From Thermoanaerobaculia bacterium (lineage in GTDB: Bacteria; Acidobacteriota; Thermoanaerobaculia; Multivoradales; JAHEKO01), in contig CAMYOG010000026.1 of assembly GCA_947259925.1 (NCBI GenBank), positions 79,807-143,806 of the forward strand: 64,000 nt of DNA. Direction: 5' to 3'. Positions 1 to 9,057 of this stretch are shown here, one piece after another. Made by a program: the position numbers and the translations under genes. The number at the start of each line of letters is the position of its first letter. Position 1 is the first letter of the stretch. The notes below the pieces were generated by a model, which ran no database searches, had not been told where the DNA came from, and saw nothing but the letters and a program-made list of their open reading frames with translations.

Positions 1-1
1 C

Positions 2-739
2 GGCCGCCGTTCGTCGGTCGACAAGTCGTCACCCGACCTGCCGCTCCGAATCTGGCTGCACAAGGACCGGGCCACGCTCCTCCTCGACACCTCGGGAGAG
101 CCGCTCGATCGCCGCGGCTACCGTGTCCAGAGCACCGAGGCCCCGGTGCGCGAGACCATCGCGGCGGCTTGCGTCCTGGCCAGTCGCTGGGATGGCAGCG
201 GCCCGGTCGTCGACCCGATGTGCGGCTCCGGGAGCCTGCTCGCCGAAGCCGGAAGCCTCGTCCTCGGTCGCGCACCCGGTTGGCTCCGCACCGGCTGGAG
301 CTTCCAGCGTCTCCCGAACTACGACCAGGAGCGATTTCAAGCGATCCGGCGCGAGCCGATTCCGGCCGGTGCGGACGGTCTGGAGCTACACGGGGTCGAT
401 CGATCACCCGAGGCGATCGAAGCCGCGCGCGCGAATCTCGCCCAGGCGCAGCTCGGCGAGCACGCCCGGCTCGTCTGCGGCGACGCGTTCGAGTTCCAGC
501 CGCCGGCGACCGCCGGCCTCTTGCTGGTCAATCCCCCCTACGGCACCCGACTCGAGGGCGGGCGTGACCAGTGGCGCCGGCTCGGCGATCTGATGAAGCA
601 GCGCTATCCCGGGTGGCGTGCGGTAGTGCTCGCGGGCGACACCGATCGCGGCAAGCACATCGGCCTTCGCCCCTCGCAGCGAATGCCGGTCCGCAACGGC
701 CCACTCGACGCACGCATCCTGGTGTTCGATCTCTACTGA
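2..739 (+). CDS. RlmL/TrmN-type class I SAM-dependent RNA methyltransferase (C-terminal part, 5' end outside window)
   Basis: The reading frame is open from the first bases, so the start lies upstream of the window. The visible part is the catalytic Rossmann domain of the THUMP-linked N2-guanine RNA methyltransferases (RlmL N-terminal half and relatives). A DTSGEPLDRRGYR stretch near base 90 matches the family's linker, DPMCGSGS near 212 is the SAM-binding motif I, and NPPYG near 530 is the catalytic motif IV that flips and methylates the base nitrogen. The protein would act in the cytoplasm on 23S rRNA or tRNA. The THUMP domain is expected before the window and is not seen. The family is clear; the exact RNA target is inferred only. 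Confidence 0.88.
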   Translation, partial: GRRSSVDKSSPDLPLRIWLHKDRATLLLDTSGEPLDRRGYRVQSTEAPVRETIAAACVLASRWDGSGPVVDPMCGSGSLLAEAGSLVLGRAPGWLRTGWSFQRLPNYDQERFQAIRREPIPAGADGLELHGVDRSPEAIEAARANLAQAQLGEHARLVCGDAFEFQPPATAGLLLVNPPYGTRLEGGRDQWRRLGDLMKQRYPGWRAVVLAGDTDRGKHIGLRPSQRMPVRNGPLDARILVFDLY

Positions 740-834
740 GTTGAACGGGTCGCTATACTGCGGCCGAACTTCACCGATCAGCGGCCTGCCGCGTCTCGCT
801 CGCCAGGCCAACGCCCGTACACGAGAGGGTCGAG

Positions 835-1335
835 ATGGAAGACCACGCCTTCGAGGACTTCAAGCTGAAGCTGGACTACCTGCAGGCGCAGTACCAGCGC
901 CTCCTCGGTCGCTTCAACTTCTTCTTGACCGTGGAGATGGCGTTGTTCGGCGTCGTCGGTTGGCTGCTCTTCGAGAAGCTGAACGTCTCGGGCGCGCGCC
1001 TAGCGGCACTCCTGGGTCTGCCGGTGTCGATCCTGTGGTACGTCGTTGCCGCCGAGGACCGTGAGCTGGTCAGGCAGTACCGGGGCCGGGTCGAGAGGTC
1101 CGCGGAGAGAGTCGGCCAGGGTTTCGCCGTTGATCACGCCGCAAGGGAGCCGCAGTCGCGGTGGACGAGCATCGTCTCGTGGTATTCGGGTCGACTGAGC
1201 GTGACCCGCATCCCGGTCTACGCGGCGATTCTTGCGCTAGTGGCCTGGCTGTTCTTGCTGGCCGCCAGGACGAGCTGGCTCGAAGCCTTCCTGCCCCAGG
1301 TTCCGCCCGTCGTGAACCCGAATCCCGGCCCCTGA
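835..1335 (+). CDS. small integral membrane protein, unknown function
   Basis: A 166-residue protein starting at an ATG about 95 bases after the methyltransferase, with a modest GAGAGG upstream. It has an acidic/aromatic N-terminus (about residues 1-25), two adjacent hydrophobic segments at about 29-50 and 55-76, a charged arginine-rich cytoplasm-like loop (about 80-120), and a third hydrophobic segment at about 127-150. There are no recognisable catalytic motifs, and I do not recognise a family. It ends nine bases before the convergent cstA-like gene. Confidence 0.6.
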   Translation: MEDHAFEDFKLKLDYLQAQYQRLLGRFNFFLTVEMALFGVVGWLLFEKLNVSGARLAALLGLPVSILWYVVAAEDRELVRQYRGRVERSAERVGQGFAVDHAAREPQSRWTSIVSWYSGRLSVTRIPVYAAILALVAWLFLLAARTSWLEAFLPQVPPVVNPNPGP

Positions 1336-1343
1336 TCTCTCGG

Positions 1344-3116
1344 CTACTCGGGCTCGAAGGTCACCCGCAGGTCGTCGATCACCGCCTGATCGCGCCCGCG
1401 ACGAAAGACCAGCGCCGCTTCGACCACCAGCCAGATCGCCATTACCAGCAGGATCGAGCCGACGACCAGAAGCGCGCCGGTGCCCTCGTCGAGCCGCCGC
1501 CAGAAGTCGGCCAGGTTCGAGACCATCGCGGTGATCGTCGACACCAGCATGAAGAGCATCGGCAGACCGGTGAACCAGATGCTCCGGCCGCGCTGCCGCA
1601 AGTAGAGGGTGACGGTCAGCAGCGCCAGGCCCGCGAGGAGCTGATTGATGGTGCCGAAGAGGGTCCAGAGGGCGAGGCCGGCCGGCCGGCCACCGACCTT
1701 GTAGAACGCGAAAAAGGCGATGACGCCCACCGCCAGCGCAGAGGCGAGGTAGCGGTTGTCGAGGACCTTGAGTCCTAGCGTCTCGCCGATCTCAGAGATG
1801 TTGAAGCGCAGGAGACGGGTCGCCGAATCGAGGGTGGTGAGCGCGAACGAGACCACCACCACCGCTACGAAGGCCGTCGCCAGCTTCTGGTCGGCGATGC
1901 CGAGCCGCTCGATGAAATGACCGGCCCCGGTGATGAAGACTCCGAGCTGGCGGCCCAGCCCCTGCATCGAGCCCCAGTCGGCGTAGGTCGACCTCCAGAC
2001 GTCGGCGGCGGGAATGCCCTGGGCACCGAGCACGCCCGCGGTGCATGCGAGCACGGCCAGAAGACCGAGCAGCGACTCGCCGAGCATGCCGCCGTAGCCG
2101 ATGAAACGGGCGTCGCGCTCGTTGGCGATCTGCTTCGCGGTGGTGCCCGAAGAGACCAGCGAATGGAACCCGCTCGCCGCTCCGCAGGCGATGATGATGA
2201 AGACGAACGGGTAGAAGGCCGGCGCGCCCTCGGGCTCCGGCCGGAACGCCGGCGCCACGAACTCGGGTCGCGACAGGAAGATGCCGGCGTAGGCCAGAAG
2301 CAGACCCAGATAGAGCAACAGCGAGTTGAGGAAGTCGCGCGCCTGGAGCAGGCTCCAGACCGGCAGCACCGAGGCAACGAACGAGTAGGCGAGCAGGATC
2401 GAGATCCAGCCGGACATCTCCGGCCAGGCCGCGCGCTCGAGCCCGAGCAGTGGCCACTCGACGCCAGCCCAGACCGCGAGCAGCATCAGGGCGAAGCCGA
2501 CCGCGGTGGTCGGAATGAGGGGGAACTTCCTTCGATAGAGCAGATACCCCATCACCAGCGCCATCGCGATCAGCGCGCCCGACGGCAGCACCGCGGTCGG
2601 GAACGAGGCGGTATCTGCGAGCGGCTGCTGCGGATCCCATTCGGGCGAGATGCTAAACAGGACGGCGATGACGTAGACGAAGACGCCCATCGCCAGTGCC
2701 ACACCGAAGAAGATCACCAGATGGAAGAGGGTCTTGGCGCGGTGGCCGATGATTCCCTCGGCGACCTTGCCGATCGACATACCGCGGGCGCGCATCGACA
2801 CCACCAGGGCGCTGAAGTCGTGAACGCAGCCGACCAGGAGCGCTCCGAGGACCACCCAGAGCATCGCCGGCACCCAGCCCCAGATGACCGCGACCGCCGG
2901 GCCGAGCATCGGCGACAGCCCGGTGATCGACGCCCAGTGATGGCCGAACAGGACGAAGCGGTTGGTCGGCACGTAGTCGATGCCGTCCTCGAGCTCGTGC
3001 GCCGGGGTGCGGGCGCCCGGGTCGAGAGAAAAGACCTTCTCCGACAGGTACTTCGAGTAGAACCGAAAGCCGACGAAGTAGGCGAGCAGGCAGACGGCGG
3101 TGACGAGAGCTGCCAT
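1344..3116 (-). CDS. cstA: CstA-family carbon-starvation/peptide transporter
   Basis: A 590-residue polytopic membrane protein of the CstA/BtsT family, which imports peptides or pyruvate in characterised members. The conserved N-terminal block FGHHWASITGLSPMLGPA (about residues 57-74) is diagnostic, as is SSGTTAKQIANERDA in the middle of the protein, and well over ten hydrophobic segments follow each other. It is shorter than the roughly 700-residue E. coli proteins but matches the short subtype common outside enterics. It lies 25 bases downstream of a secreted M24 peptidase on the same strand, so peptide cleavage and peptide uptake are probably co-expressed. Substrate is inferred from the family and context. 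Confidence 0.9.
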   Translation of the reverse strand: MAALVTAVCLLAYFVGFRFYSKYLSEKVFSLDPGARTPAHELEDGIDYVPTNRFVLFGHHWASITGLSPMLGPAVAVIWGWVPAMLWVVLGALLVGCVHDFSALVVSMRARGMSIGKVAEGIIGHRAKTLFHLVIFFGVALAMGVFVYVIAVLFSISPEWDPQQPLADTASFPTAVLPSGALIAMALVMGYLLYRRKFPLIPTTAVGFALMLLAVWAGVEWPLLGLERAAWPEMSGWISILLAYSFVASVLPVWSLLQARDFLNSLLLYLGLLLAYAGIFLSRPEFVAPAFRPEPEGAPAFYPFVFIIIACGAASGFHSLVSSGTTAKQIANERDARFIGYGGMLGESLLGLLAVLACTAGVLGAQGIPAADVWRSTYADWGSMQGLGRQLGVFITGAGHFIERLGIADQKLATAFVAVVVVSFALTTLDSATRLLRFNISEIGETLGLKVLDNRYLASALAVGVIAFFAFYKVGGRPAGLALWTLFGTINQLLAGLALLTVTLYLRQRGRSIWFTGLPMLFMLVSTITAMVSNLADFWRRLDEGTGALLVVGSILLVMAIWLVVEAALVFRRGRDQAVIDDLRVTFEPE

Positions 3117-3140
3117 CGAGACCTGGGAGGATACCCTCCC

Positions 3141-4445
3141 CTACCTGATCACGAGAATCCGCTCGTTGGCCGGGTAGAGCCACTCGACGCCACGGGCGGT
3201 CACGACCGCGTCGTCTTCGAGCGGGATGCGTACCTTCTTGCCGCCCCAATCGGGGTTGGCGGTGTAGGCGAAGAGCTCGATCGACAGCAGATTCGTCGGG
3301 TGGAGCGTGTAGCCCATCCGGGTCGGATTGAAAGAGGCGATCGACGGACCGATACCGTGGCCGGAGTTGCCGACCGAGTGGCAGCCGATCACCACGTCGG
3401 TGACCGCCGAATCGTCACTCGGCTGGTTGAACTCGATCCGGTTGAATCCCGCGGCCTCGAGCGCGGCGTAGATCTCCGCTTCGGCCTCGGCGGCGGTGAC
3501 TCCCGGCCGGATGGTGCGTGTGATCACCTCGCGGGCCTCCGTACCGCGGTCGAACGCCAGCTGCAGACTCTCCGGAACCCCGTCCTCGCCCTCGCGGAGG
3601 ACGTAGGCGATCCGCTTCATGTCGGTGTAGTAGTTGAGGAAGCCGACGCCCCAGTCGATCATCAGCAGATCACCTCGGCGGATGATCCGATCGTTCGACA
3701 GCGCCTCGATCCCTTCAGGCCCGGTGACGTAGATCGACGGCAGCCCGAACGAGGTGTCGAGACCGAGCTCCAGCAGCCGGTCCATCAGCCACCAGGCGAC
3801 GTCTTCGAGCGTCGTCACCCCCGGGGCGATCACCTCGTTCGAGAAGGCCCGCTCGGCCAGACGACGCGAAAGCTCGCCGGCCTCGGCGAATGCCGCCAGC
3901 TCGCTCGCCACCCGCCGGGAGCGAAAGTCGGAGACCAGCCTCTCGGCAGCGACCATCCGCGACGCGTACGGCTCGCCGAGAGTCTCGGCGATCTGTTCAT
4001 AGCCCGAGTGCGAGAGCAGGTCGGCCGGGCCGATCGTGCGCGAGATGTTGAGACCGATCCGCTGCGGGTCGCGCTCGGTCACGAACGCCCTGAACCGGTC
4101 GACGGGCAGAAAGTGGTCGTAGGCGCCACTCCGCTCGAGCCGCGGCCCGTCGATGCCGATCACCGCGCGCTCGATCCGGTCGCCGCCCAGGTCAGTAAAG
4201 ACATAGTACCCGTGGTCCATCGTGTAGCCGTGGCCGAAGTCGGGATGGAGCGTGCCGTAGTTGGCCTCGCGGATCATCGTGATCCACATGTCGATGCCGT
4301 TCTCCCGCATCACCTCGGGCAGGACCAGATCGAACTTCTGCCGCCGGATCTCGTTCATCCGCTCCCACCGCTTGCGCGCCTCCTGCGCCTGGATCGACGG
4401 CGTGAGGAGCGCACAGGTGACGATCAGACCGATCAGCTTCGACAT
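3141..4445 (-). CDS. secreted M24-family metallopeptidase (Xaa-Pro aminopeptidase/creatinase fold)
   Basis: The chosen start is the second of two consecutive ATGs, because GGAGAG lies six bases upstream; an open frame continues further but carries no signal sequence. From this start the protein has 434 residues and begins with a short hydrophobic signal peptide ending near AQEA. The creatinase-fold C-terminal half keeps all five metal ligands: two Asp in the stretch IDWGVGF...YTDMKR, the His of GHGIG, a Glu in SIELFAY and a Glu in PLEDDAVVT. It probably releases N-terminal residues from proline-containing peptides in the periplasm. The following gene encodes a CstA-type peptide transporter, which supports a role in peptide feeding. 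Confidence 0.87.
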   Translation of the reverse strand: MSKLIGLIVTCALLTPSIQAQEARKRWERMNEIRRQKFDLVLPEVMRENGIDMWITMIREANYGTLHPDFGHGYTMDHGYYVFTDLGGDRIERAVIGIDGPRLERSGAYDHFLPVDRFRAFVTERDPQRIGLNISRTIGPADLLSHSGYEQIAETLGEPYASRMVAAERLVSDFRSRRVASELAAFAEAGELSRRLAERAFSNEVIAPGVTTLEDVAWWLMDRLLELGLDTSFGLPSIYVTGPEGIEALSNDRIIRRGDLLMIDWGVGFLNYYTDMKRIAYVLREGEDGVPESLQLAFDRGTEAREVITRTIRPGVTAAEAEAEIYAALEAAGFNRIEFNQPSDDSAVTDVVIGCHSVGNSGHGIGPSIASFNPTRMGYTLHPTNLLSIELFAYTANPDWGGKKVRIPLEDDAVVTARGVEWLYPANERILVIR

Positions 4446-4587
4446 CATTGGCTCTCCGCGAGTGGCTTGTACTGCAGGCGTCCGAACCGGGCGATGTCGC
4501 CGATGATAGTGGAACCGTCCAGGGCCGTGTAACAACTCGGGAGCTGCGGAGTCCTAGTCTCTGAAAGCACTCGAAGGGAGATCTCCG

Positions 4588-6336
4588 ATGCCGCGATCAC
4601 TCAGGCGCCCGGCCGCCCTGTTCCTGCTGACCTTCGGGCTCGGCTCCGTTCTCGCTCTGGCCCAGCACGTTCCGCCGGCGGCCGACGCCCCGCAACGACC
4701 CGACCCCGAGAGCCTGACGGCGGCCGACTGGCAGGCCGACCTCGAGTTCCTGGCCGCGGCGATCGAGCGCCAGCATCCACGTCCCTACCATTCGATCTCC
4801 AGGCAGGATTTCCAGGCAGAGGTCCGTGCTCTGCACGACCGCCTGCCCGAGCTCGACACCGACCAGACCCTGGTCGAGCTCGCCCGCTTGGTGGCCCGCC
4901 TCGGCCCCGGCGACGGGCACAGCCGGGTGCGGCTCGAGCGTGGCTTCATCCGCAGCCAGCTGCCGCTCCGCTTCTACCTGTTCGAGGACCAGCTCTACAT
5001 CACCTCGGCGGCCCCGGCGTACGGCCACCTGGCCGGTAGTCGCGTCCTGTCACTCAGCGGCGTCGCGGCGGACACCGCCGTCGCCAAGGTGGGCGAGATC
5101 GTCGCCGCCGACAACGCCTTTCACCGGCGACTCAACGCGGCTCTCTATCTGGCGGCGCCAGAGGTACTGCGTGGACTCGGCCTTGCCGACCCGGACGGTG
5201 TCACGCTCGGGGTCGAAGGCTCCGACACGCCTCAGAAGGTCGCGTTCGCCCCTTGGCCCGAGGACCCGGAGGAGCTCTTCTCGAAGCCCGCCTACGACCC
5301 CGCCCGGTTGGGCTCACCCCCCGGGTGGGTGACCATGCGACCCGCAGAGACACCGGTGCCGCTCTACCTCAGCCGACCGAGCGACCGCTACTGGCACCAG
5401 GAGCTGTCATCCGACGCCGGCCGCGTTCTCTACGCACAGGTCAACGTGGTCGGTAATCAGGAGGGCGAGCCGTCGCTCGCCGACTTCTACGGCGAGCTCC
5501 TCGCCAGGGCCGAGTCTGGATCGTACGAGAAGCTGGTAATCGACGTGCGCCTCAACGGCGGCGGCAACAACTTCCTGAACCGGGCCCTGATTCACGGTCT
5601 GATCCGGAGCGACGTGATGAACGTCCGCGGTCGCACCTATGTACTTCTCGGACGCACGACGTTCTCGGCTGCCGGCAACCTGGTCACCAAGCTCAGTCAC
5701 GAGACCGACGTCGTCTTCGCCGGCGAGCCTTCCGGCGCCTCGCCAAATCACTTTGGCGATGCGCGGCCCGTCACGCTGCCTCGCAGCGGCCTACAGGTGT
5801 CGATCTCGACCCTCTACTGGCAGGACGGCGGGCCGATGGACGAGCGGCCCTGGGTGGCGCCCGACATCGCGGTCGATCTCGCCGCCGCCGACTTCGCCGC
5901 TGGTCGCGATCCGGTGCTGGAGGCCGTCCTCGCTCTCGACCCCGCGACGGTCGGCGCCTCCTTCGATGACCTGCTGACCCAGGCGTACACCGAGGGTGGA
6001 ATCGAGGCGGCCATCGCTGCCTACCGTGCGTACCGGGCTGATCCCTTCCATCGCTACGCCGAGACCGAGCGCTACATGAACCGAGCGGGGTACTTTCTGC
6101 TTCGGGACGGTCGGCTCGAAGACGCGATTCGGATCTTCGAGCTCAATGTCGAGGCGTATCCCGAGAGCTTCAACGTCTGGGACAGCCTGGGCGAGGCGCT
6201 ACTGGAGGCTGGCCGCTACCACGAGGCGGCCCAGAACTACGCCAGGTCCCTCGAGCTCAACCCGGCCAACAGCAACGCCGAGCGGATGCTGGAGCGGATC
6301 CGCGCAGCAGCGAACGCGCACCGGCAGGACGGCTGA
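4588..6336 (+). CDS. secreted S41-family peptidase-like protein with C-terminal TPR
   Basis: A 582-residue protein with a signal peptide (about residues 1-25, ending in LALAQ). The middle carries the S41 (C-terminal processing peptidase/tricorn core) signature: VIDVRLNGGGNN, then a TFSAAGN segment holding the likely nucleophile serine, then GEPSGASPNHFGD. The last 110 residues contain tetratricopeptide helices (for example VWDSLGEALLEAGRYHEAA), usually a protein-binding module. A PDZ domain is not obvious, and the lysine general base of classical Tsp/CtpA is not clear, so it may be an S41 member with an altered dyad. ATG start follows GAAGGGAGA. Confidence 0.8.
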   Translation: MPRSLRRPAALFLLTFGLGSVLALAQHVPPAADAPQRPDPESLTAADWQADLEFLAAAIERQHPRPYHSISRQDFQAEVRALHDRLPELDTDQTLVELARLVARLGPGDGHSRVRLERGFIRSQLPLRFYLFEDQLYITSAAPAYGHLAGSRVLSLSGVAADTAVAKVGEIVAADNAFHRRLNAALYLAAPEVLRGLGLADPDGVTLGVEGSDTPQKVAFAPWPEDPEELFSKPAYDPARLGSPPGWVTMRPAETPVPLYLSRPSDRYWHQELSSDAGRVLYAQVNVVGNQEGEPSLADFYGELLARAESGSYEKLVIDVRLNGGGNNFLNRALIHGLIRSDVMNVRGRTYVLLGRTTFSAAGNLVTKLSHETDVVFAGEPSGASPNHFGDARPVTLPRSGLQVSISTLYWQDGGPMDERPWVAPDIAVDLAAADFAAGRDPVLEAVLALDPATVGASFDDLLTQAYTEGGIEAAIAAYRAYRADPFHRYAETERYMNRAGYFLLRDGRLEDAIRIFELNVEAYPESFNVWDSLGEALLEAGRYHEAAQNYARSLELNPANSNAERMLERIRAAANAHRQDG

Positions 6337-6339
6337 GAT

Positions 6340-7017
6340 CTAGATCGACAACGACCCGCCGTTGTCTGCCGGGCCGAGGCGCAACAGGAACGGTATCGAC
6401 CTCTTCGCCCACTCCTCGGCTGTGGGATGCGCCGCGGCGCCGTCGCCCCAGGCCGTCTGCAGCATGTCGGTGTTGATGATGCCGGGATTGAGTGCGATCG
6501 CCGCCATCCCGTCAGGCAGCTCCTGCGCCAGCGCCTGGGTCATCCCCTCGACCGCGAACTTGGTTGCGCAGTAGGGCGCCACTCCCGGGGCGGTCGAGCG
6601 CCCCCAGCCCGAGCTGAAGTTGACCACCACCCCGCTGCCGCGCTCGACCATGGCCGGCAGGAAGGCCCGGAGCACCCGATAGACACCGCCGATGTTCACC
6701 GCCATGAGCCGGTCGAACTCCTCCGCCGGCACTCTCCAGAGCTCGGTCACCCGGTTGATCAGGCCGGCGTTGTTGATCAGAAGATCCGGGGCGCCGTAGT
6801 GACCGAGCAGATCCTCGGCCCAGAGGTTGACGTCGTCGCCGGCGACATCGACGGCCTGGAAATCGTGCGGCTCGCCGAGCGCAGCGGCGAGCTCGGCCTG
6901 ATCTCCCGCGTCTCGGCCGCAGCCGAGCACCGTGTGGCCGGCGTGCGCGAAGCCGTGTGCCATCGCCCGGCCGAGGCCACGGCTGGCACCGGTGATGACG
7001 ACGGTCGAGCTCGCCAT
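6340..7017 (-). CDS. short-chain dehydrogenase/reductase
   Basis: A classical SDR of about 225 residues. TGASRGLG near the N-terminus binds the dinucleotide, NNAG stabilises the central sheet, a serine in the FSSGWG segment and YCATK give the catalytic Ser-Tyr-Lys. The substrate is unknown. The ATG at 7017 is favoured, but a TTG at 7026 overlapping the purE stop codon as TTGA is an alternative that would add three residues. It is the last gene of the purE unit and converges with the S41 gene three bases away. Confidence 0.85.
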   Translation of the reverse strand: MASSTVVITGASRGLGRAMAHGFAHAGHTVLGCGRDAGDQAELAAALGEPHDFQAVDVAGDDVNLWAEDLLGHYGAPDLLINNAGLINRVTELWRVPAEEFDRLMAVNIGGVYRVLRAFLPAMVERGSGVVVNFSSGWGRSTAPGVAPYCATKFAVEGMTQALAQELPDGMAAIALNPGIINTDMLQTAWGDGAAAHPTAEEWAKRSIPFLLRLGPADNGGSLSI

Positions 7018-7022
7018 CGGGC

Positions 7023-7526
7023 TCAAGACGGCCGGGTCAGGCTCTTCGAGTCCCGCAGGACCTTCTCGGCGCGCGAAGCCCGGTAGCGCACGACCGCGTC
7101 CCGTATCTGGTCGTCCGCCACGCCGAGGATCTGGGCGGCCAGGATCGCGGCGTTGATCGCCCCGGCCTTGCCGATCGCCAGCGTTCCGACCGGTACACCG
7201 GCCGGCATTTGCACCATCGACAGGAGCGAGTCCATCCCCTTGAGTGCCTTCGACTCGATCGGTATCCCGAGCACCGGACGGTCGGTGTGTGCGGCGACCA
7301 CCCCCGCCAGATGCGCCGCTCCACCGGCGGCGGCGATGAAGACTTCGACGCCATGGGCGTCGGCCTCCTCGACGAACTCTTGCAGCGCGGCGGGCGTCCG
7401 ATGCGCCGAGAGGGCGCGCACCTCGCTGTCGATACCGAGCTGATCGAGCGTCGCGACACAGTGCTCCATGGTCGTCCAGTCCGACGTCGAGCCCATCACT
7501 ACAACGACACGTGCGGTCTCTTTCAC
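7023..7526 (-). CDS. purE: N5-carboxyaminoimidazole ribonucleotide mutase PurE
   Basis: A 167-residue PurE of class I length. It shows the N-terminal VVVMGSTSDW phosphate-binding loop, the SAHRTP motif with the catalytic histidine, and AAAGGAAHLAGVVAA for substrate binding. It converts N5-CAIR to CAIR in purine synthesis and normally forms octamers in the cytoplasm. It starts at GTG. purK is not adjacent, which is unusual for gene order but not for function. Confidence 0.95.
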   Translation of the reverse strand: MKETARVVVVMGSTSDWTTMEHCVATLDQLGIDSEVRALSAHRTPAALQEFVEEADAHGVEVFIAAAGGAAHLAGVVAAHTDRPVLGIPIESKALKGMDSLLSMVQMPAGVPVGTLAIGKAGAINAAILAAQILGVADDQIRDAVVRYRASRAEKVLRDSKSLTRPS

Positions 7527-7554
7527 GGCGCGGAGGCTAGCACAGGGGTGCCCG

Positions 7555-7926
7555 CTATGGCTTGCTCGAATGACCGCGCAGCACGATCCAGCCGTAGAGC
7601 GACAGGTTCACCAGTACGACCAGGGCGCCGAGGGTCACCTGGACTCCTCGAGTGAGGCCGCCAGGATAGAGCACCGGCAGCACGTAGTGCTCGATGAAGC
7701 CGCCGCTGTAGCCGGCCTCTCCCGCCAGCCGCCGGAGCCGGATCTCGAGCGGCGTGAGCGGGCAGATGCCAGCCAGAAACTCGATTCCGGCGCCCCAGAT
7801 CGCTGCCGGCAGATGGATCCAGGCGAGCCGTGGCCAGCGCATCACCAGGAGAGCGCCGAACACGACGAAGAGCACGAAGCCCAGGTGGAGGGTGACGGTC
7901 ACGTCGGCGAGGATTCGGAACAGCAT
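7555..7926 (-). CDS. DUF2784-family membrane protein
   Basis: A 123-residue protein with about four transmembrane segments. The N-terminal HLGFVLFVVFGALLV, the WIHLPAAIWG segment, the conserved CPLTPLE motif and the HYVLP motif fit the DUF2784 family, which has no known function. It lies 17 bases downstream of the zinc-ribbon gene and 28 bases upstream of purE on the same strand, so the genes may share a transcript. Confidence 0.85.
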   Translation of the reverse strand: MLFRILADVTVTLHLGFVLFVVFGALLVMRWPRLAWIHLPAAIWGAGIEFLAGICPLTPLEIRLRRLAGEAGYSGGFIEHYVLPVLYPGGLTRGVQVTLGALVVLVNLSLYGWIVLRGHSSKP

Positions 7927-7943
7927 CGAGCGACCTTCCCCGG

Positions 7944-8366
7944 CTAGAAATCGAACAGATCGTCGAACGCCGACCTGGCGTCGCTCGGGGATCCGCCTTC
8001 ACTGTCGGAGGCGAACTCCTGCACCGTCCTGGCCTGATAGAGGCCACACTCGTTGCGTTTCGACTTGCTGGCGATCCGCTCCTCGACCGGCTGCCGGCAC
8101 TCGTTGGGGGCCGAGCTGTCGAAGTAGGCGCAGTTGGTGCAGGTGTGGAGGTCGGAGCCGCAGTCGGCGCAGACGGCATCTGAAGCCACGTCGACGTCCA
8201 CGACCCGTGCACCACAGCGCGCGCACTTGAATCGGGTCGCCGTCGGCTTCCCGAGCCCGCGACCGCGCGGTCCCTGGCGCTCGGGTCGGGGCCCGCGCGG
8301 ACCGCGCGCGCGCCCGCTCTCCCGGTCATCGTCCTGGTAGCCTTTTTGCCGGTACTTGCGCGACAC
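7944..8366 (-). CDS. zinc-ribbon protein, unknown function
   Basis: A 140-residue protein starting at GTG. The first 45 residues are very rich in Arg, Gly and Pro, like a nucleic-acid-binding tail. The central part has CARCG, then CADCG, then CTNCAYF, CRQP and a later single Cys, which suggests one or two zinc ribbons. The acidic C-terminus ends in DDLFDF. An RNA- or protein-binding role is plausible, but no function is known. Confidence 0.72.
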   Translation of the reverse strand: MSRKYRQKGYQDDDRESGRARGPRGPRPERQGPRGRGLGKPTATRFKCARCGARVVDVDVASDAVCADCGSDLHTCTNCAYFDSSAPNECRQPVEERIASKSKRNECGLYQARTVQEFASDSEGGSPSDARSAFDDLFDF

Positions 8367-8389
8367 GTCCTGGGTATCCTACCCGTCGC

Positions 8390-8965
8390 CTACTCGTAGC
8401 CCCACGGCGGAGGCGGCGGATCGACCGGCCGTCTCAGGTCGAACTCGGCCCGGAAGTGACGACTCGGGCGGCGCAGGCTGTACGCGAACCGCTCTCCGGC
8501 GGCGATCTCCATGGTCCAGACGTTGGCGGTCGAGTCGCGGTAATTGTTGGCGAGGAAGAGCTCTTTGGAGTAATCGTCCGCCGGAAACTCCTGCGTCATC
8601 TCCGTCCCTTCGGAGGTCGTCTGGCCGCCGTAGAGCGTCATGACGTCCGGGCTGCCGTCCTCGTGCCGGTGGTCGTGCTGCAGTCGGAGCCCGGTAGCGG
8701 TCCGGGTCAGGACCCAGGTCCGCGAGCGGTCGTCGCCGATGTGAAACGGGATCTCCAGCCGGGTGTCGTCGCAGCGACGGACGTGCATCACCAGCGGCTG
8801 CATGGCGATCTCTCGATCGGCGGCGTCCGCCGTCACGATCCTCCCGCGAAACGCCTTGCCGCACTGTTCCGCGACCGCCGACCACCAGGCTCTCTGGGGC
8901 GACGGCGCACACGCCGAGCCCAGAACGGTGACCACCAGAGCCCAGGCCAATGATCGTGGCCGCAT
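8390..8965 (-). CDS. putative lipoprotein, unknown function
   Basis: A 191-residue protein with a lipobox-like signal ([12 protein letters not shown], Cys about residue 19), so probably lipidated and exported. The mature part is beta-rich with no recognised domain; it resembles surface or periplasmic hypothetical proteins of secreted-protein-rich bacteria. It is divergent from the ABC ATPase gene at 9058; the roughly 90 bases between them should contain promoters for both directions, though no clear -35/-10 pair is visible. Confidence 0.68.
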   Translation of the reverse strand: MRPRSLAWALVVTVLGSACAPSPQRAWWSAVAEQCGKAFRGRIVTADAADREIAMQPLVMHVRRCDDTRLEIPFHIGDDRSRTWVLTRTATGLRLQHDHRHEDGSPDVMTLYGGQTTSEGTEMTQEFPADDYSKELFLANNYRDSTANVWTMEIAAGERFAYSLRRPSRHFRAEFDLRRPVDPPPPPWGYE

Positions 8966-9057
8966 CGCTCCGCATCATAGCGGGCGGCCGGTATGGGCGC
9001 TTCGCATCCCCGGGCCTACGGGAGGCGAATAAGCTAGGGGTGCCGCCCCGGAGCCCT

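Noticed and set aside
1917..4532. 871-codon open frame on the plus strand
   Set aside because: It lies antisense to the CstA and M24 genes, has Arg/Asp/Gly-rich composition without any domain, and results from GC-rich third codon positions.
8950..9057. Longer start for the ABC ATPase
   Set aside because: The extra 36 residues overlap the divergent lipoprotein gene start, have no homology, and the ATG at 9058 has a better ribosome site.
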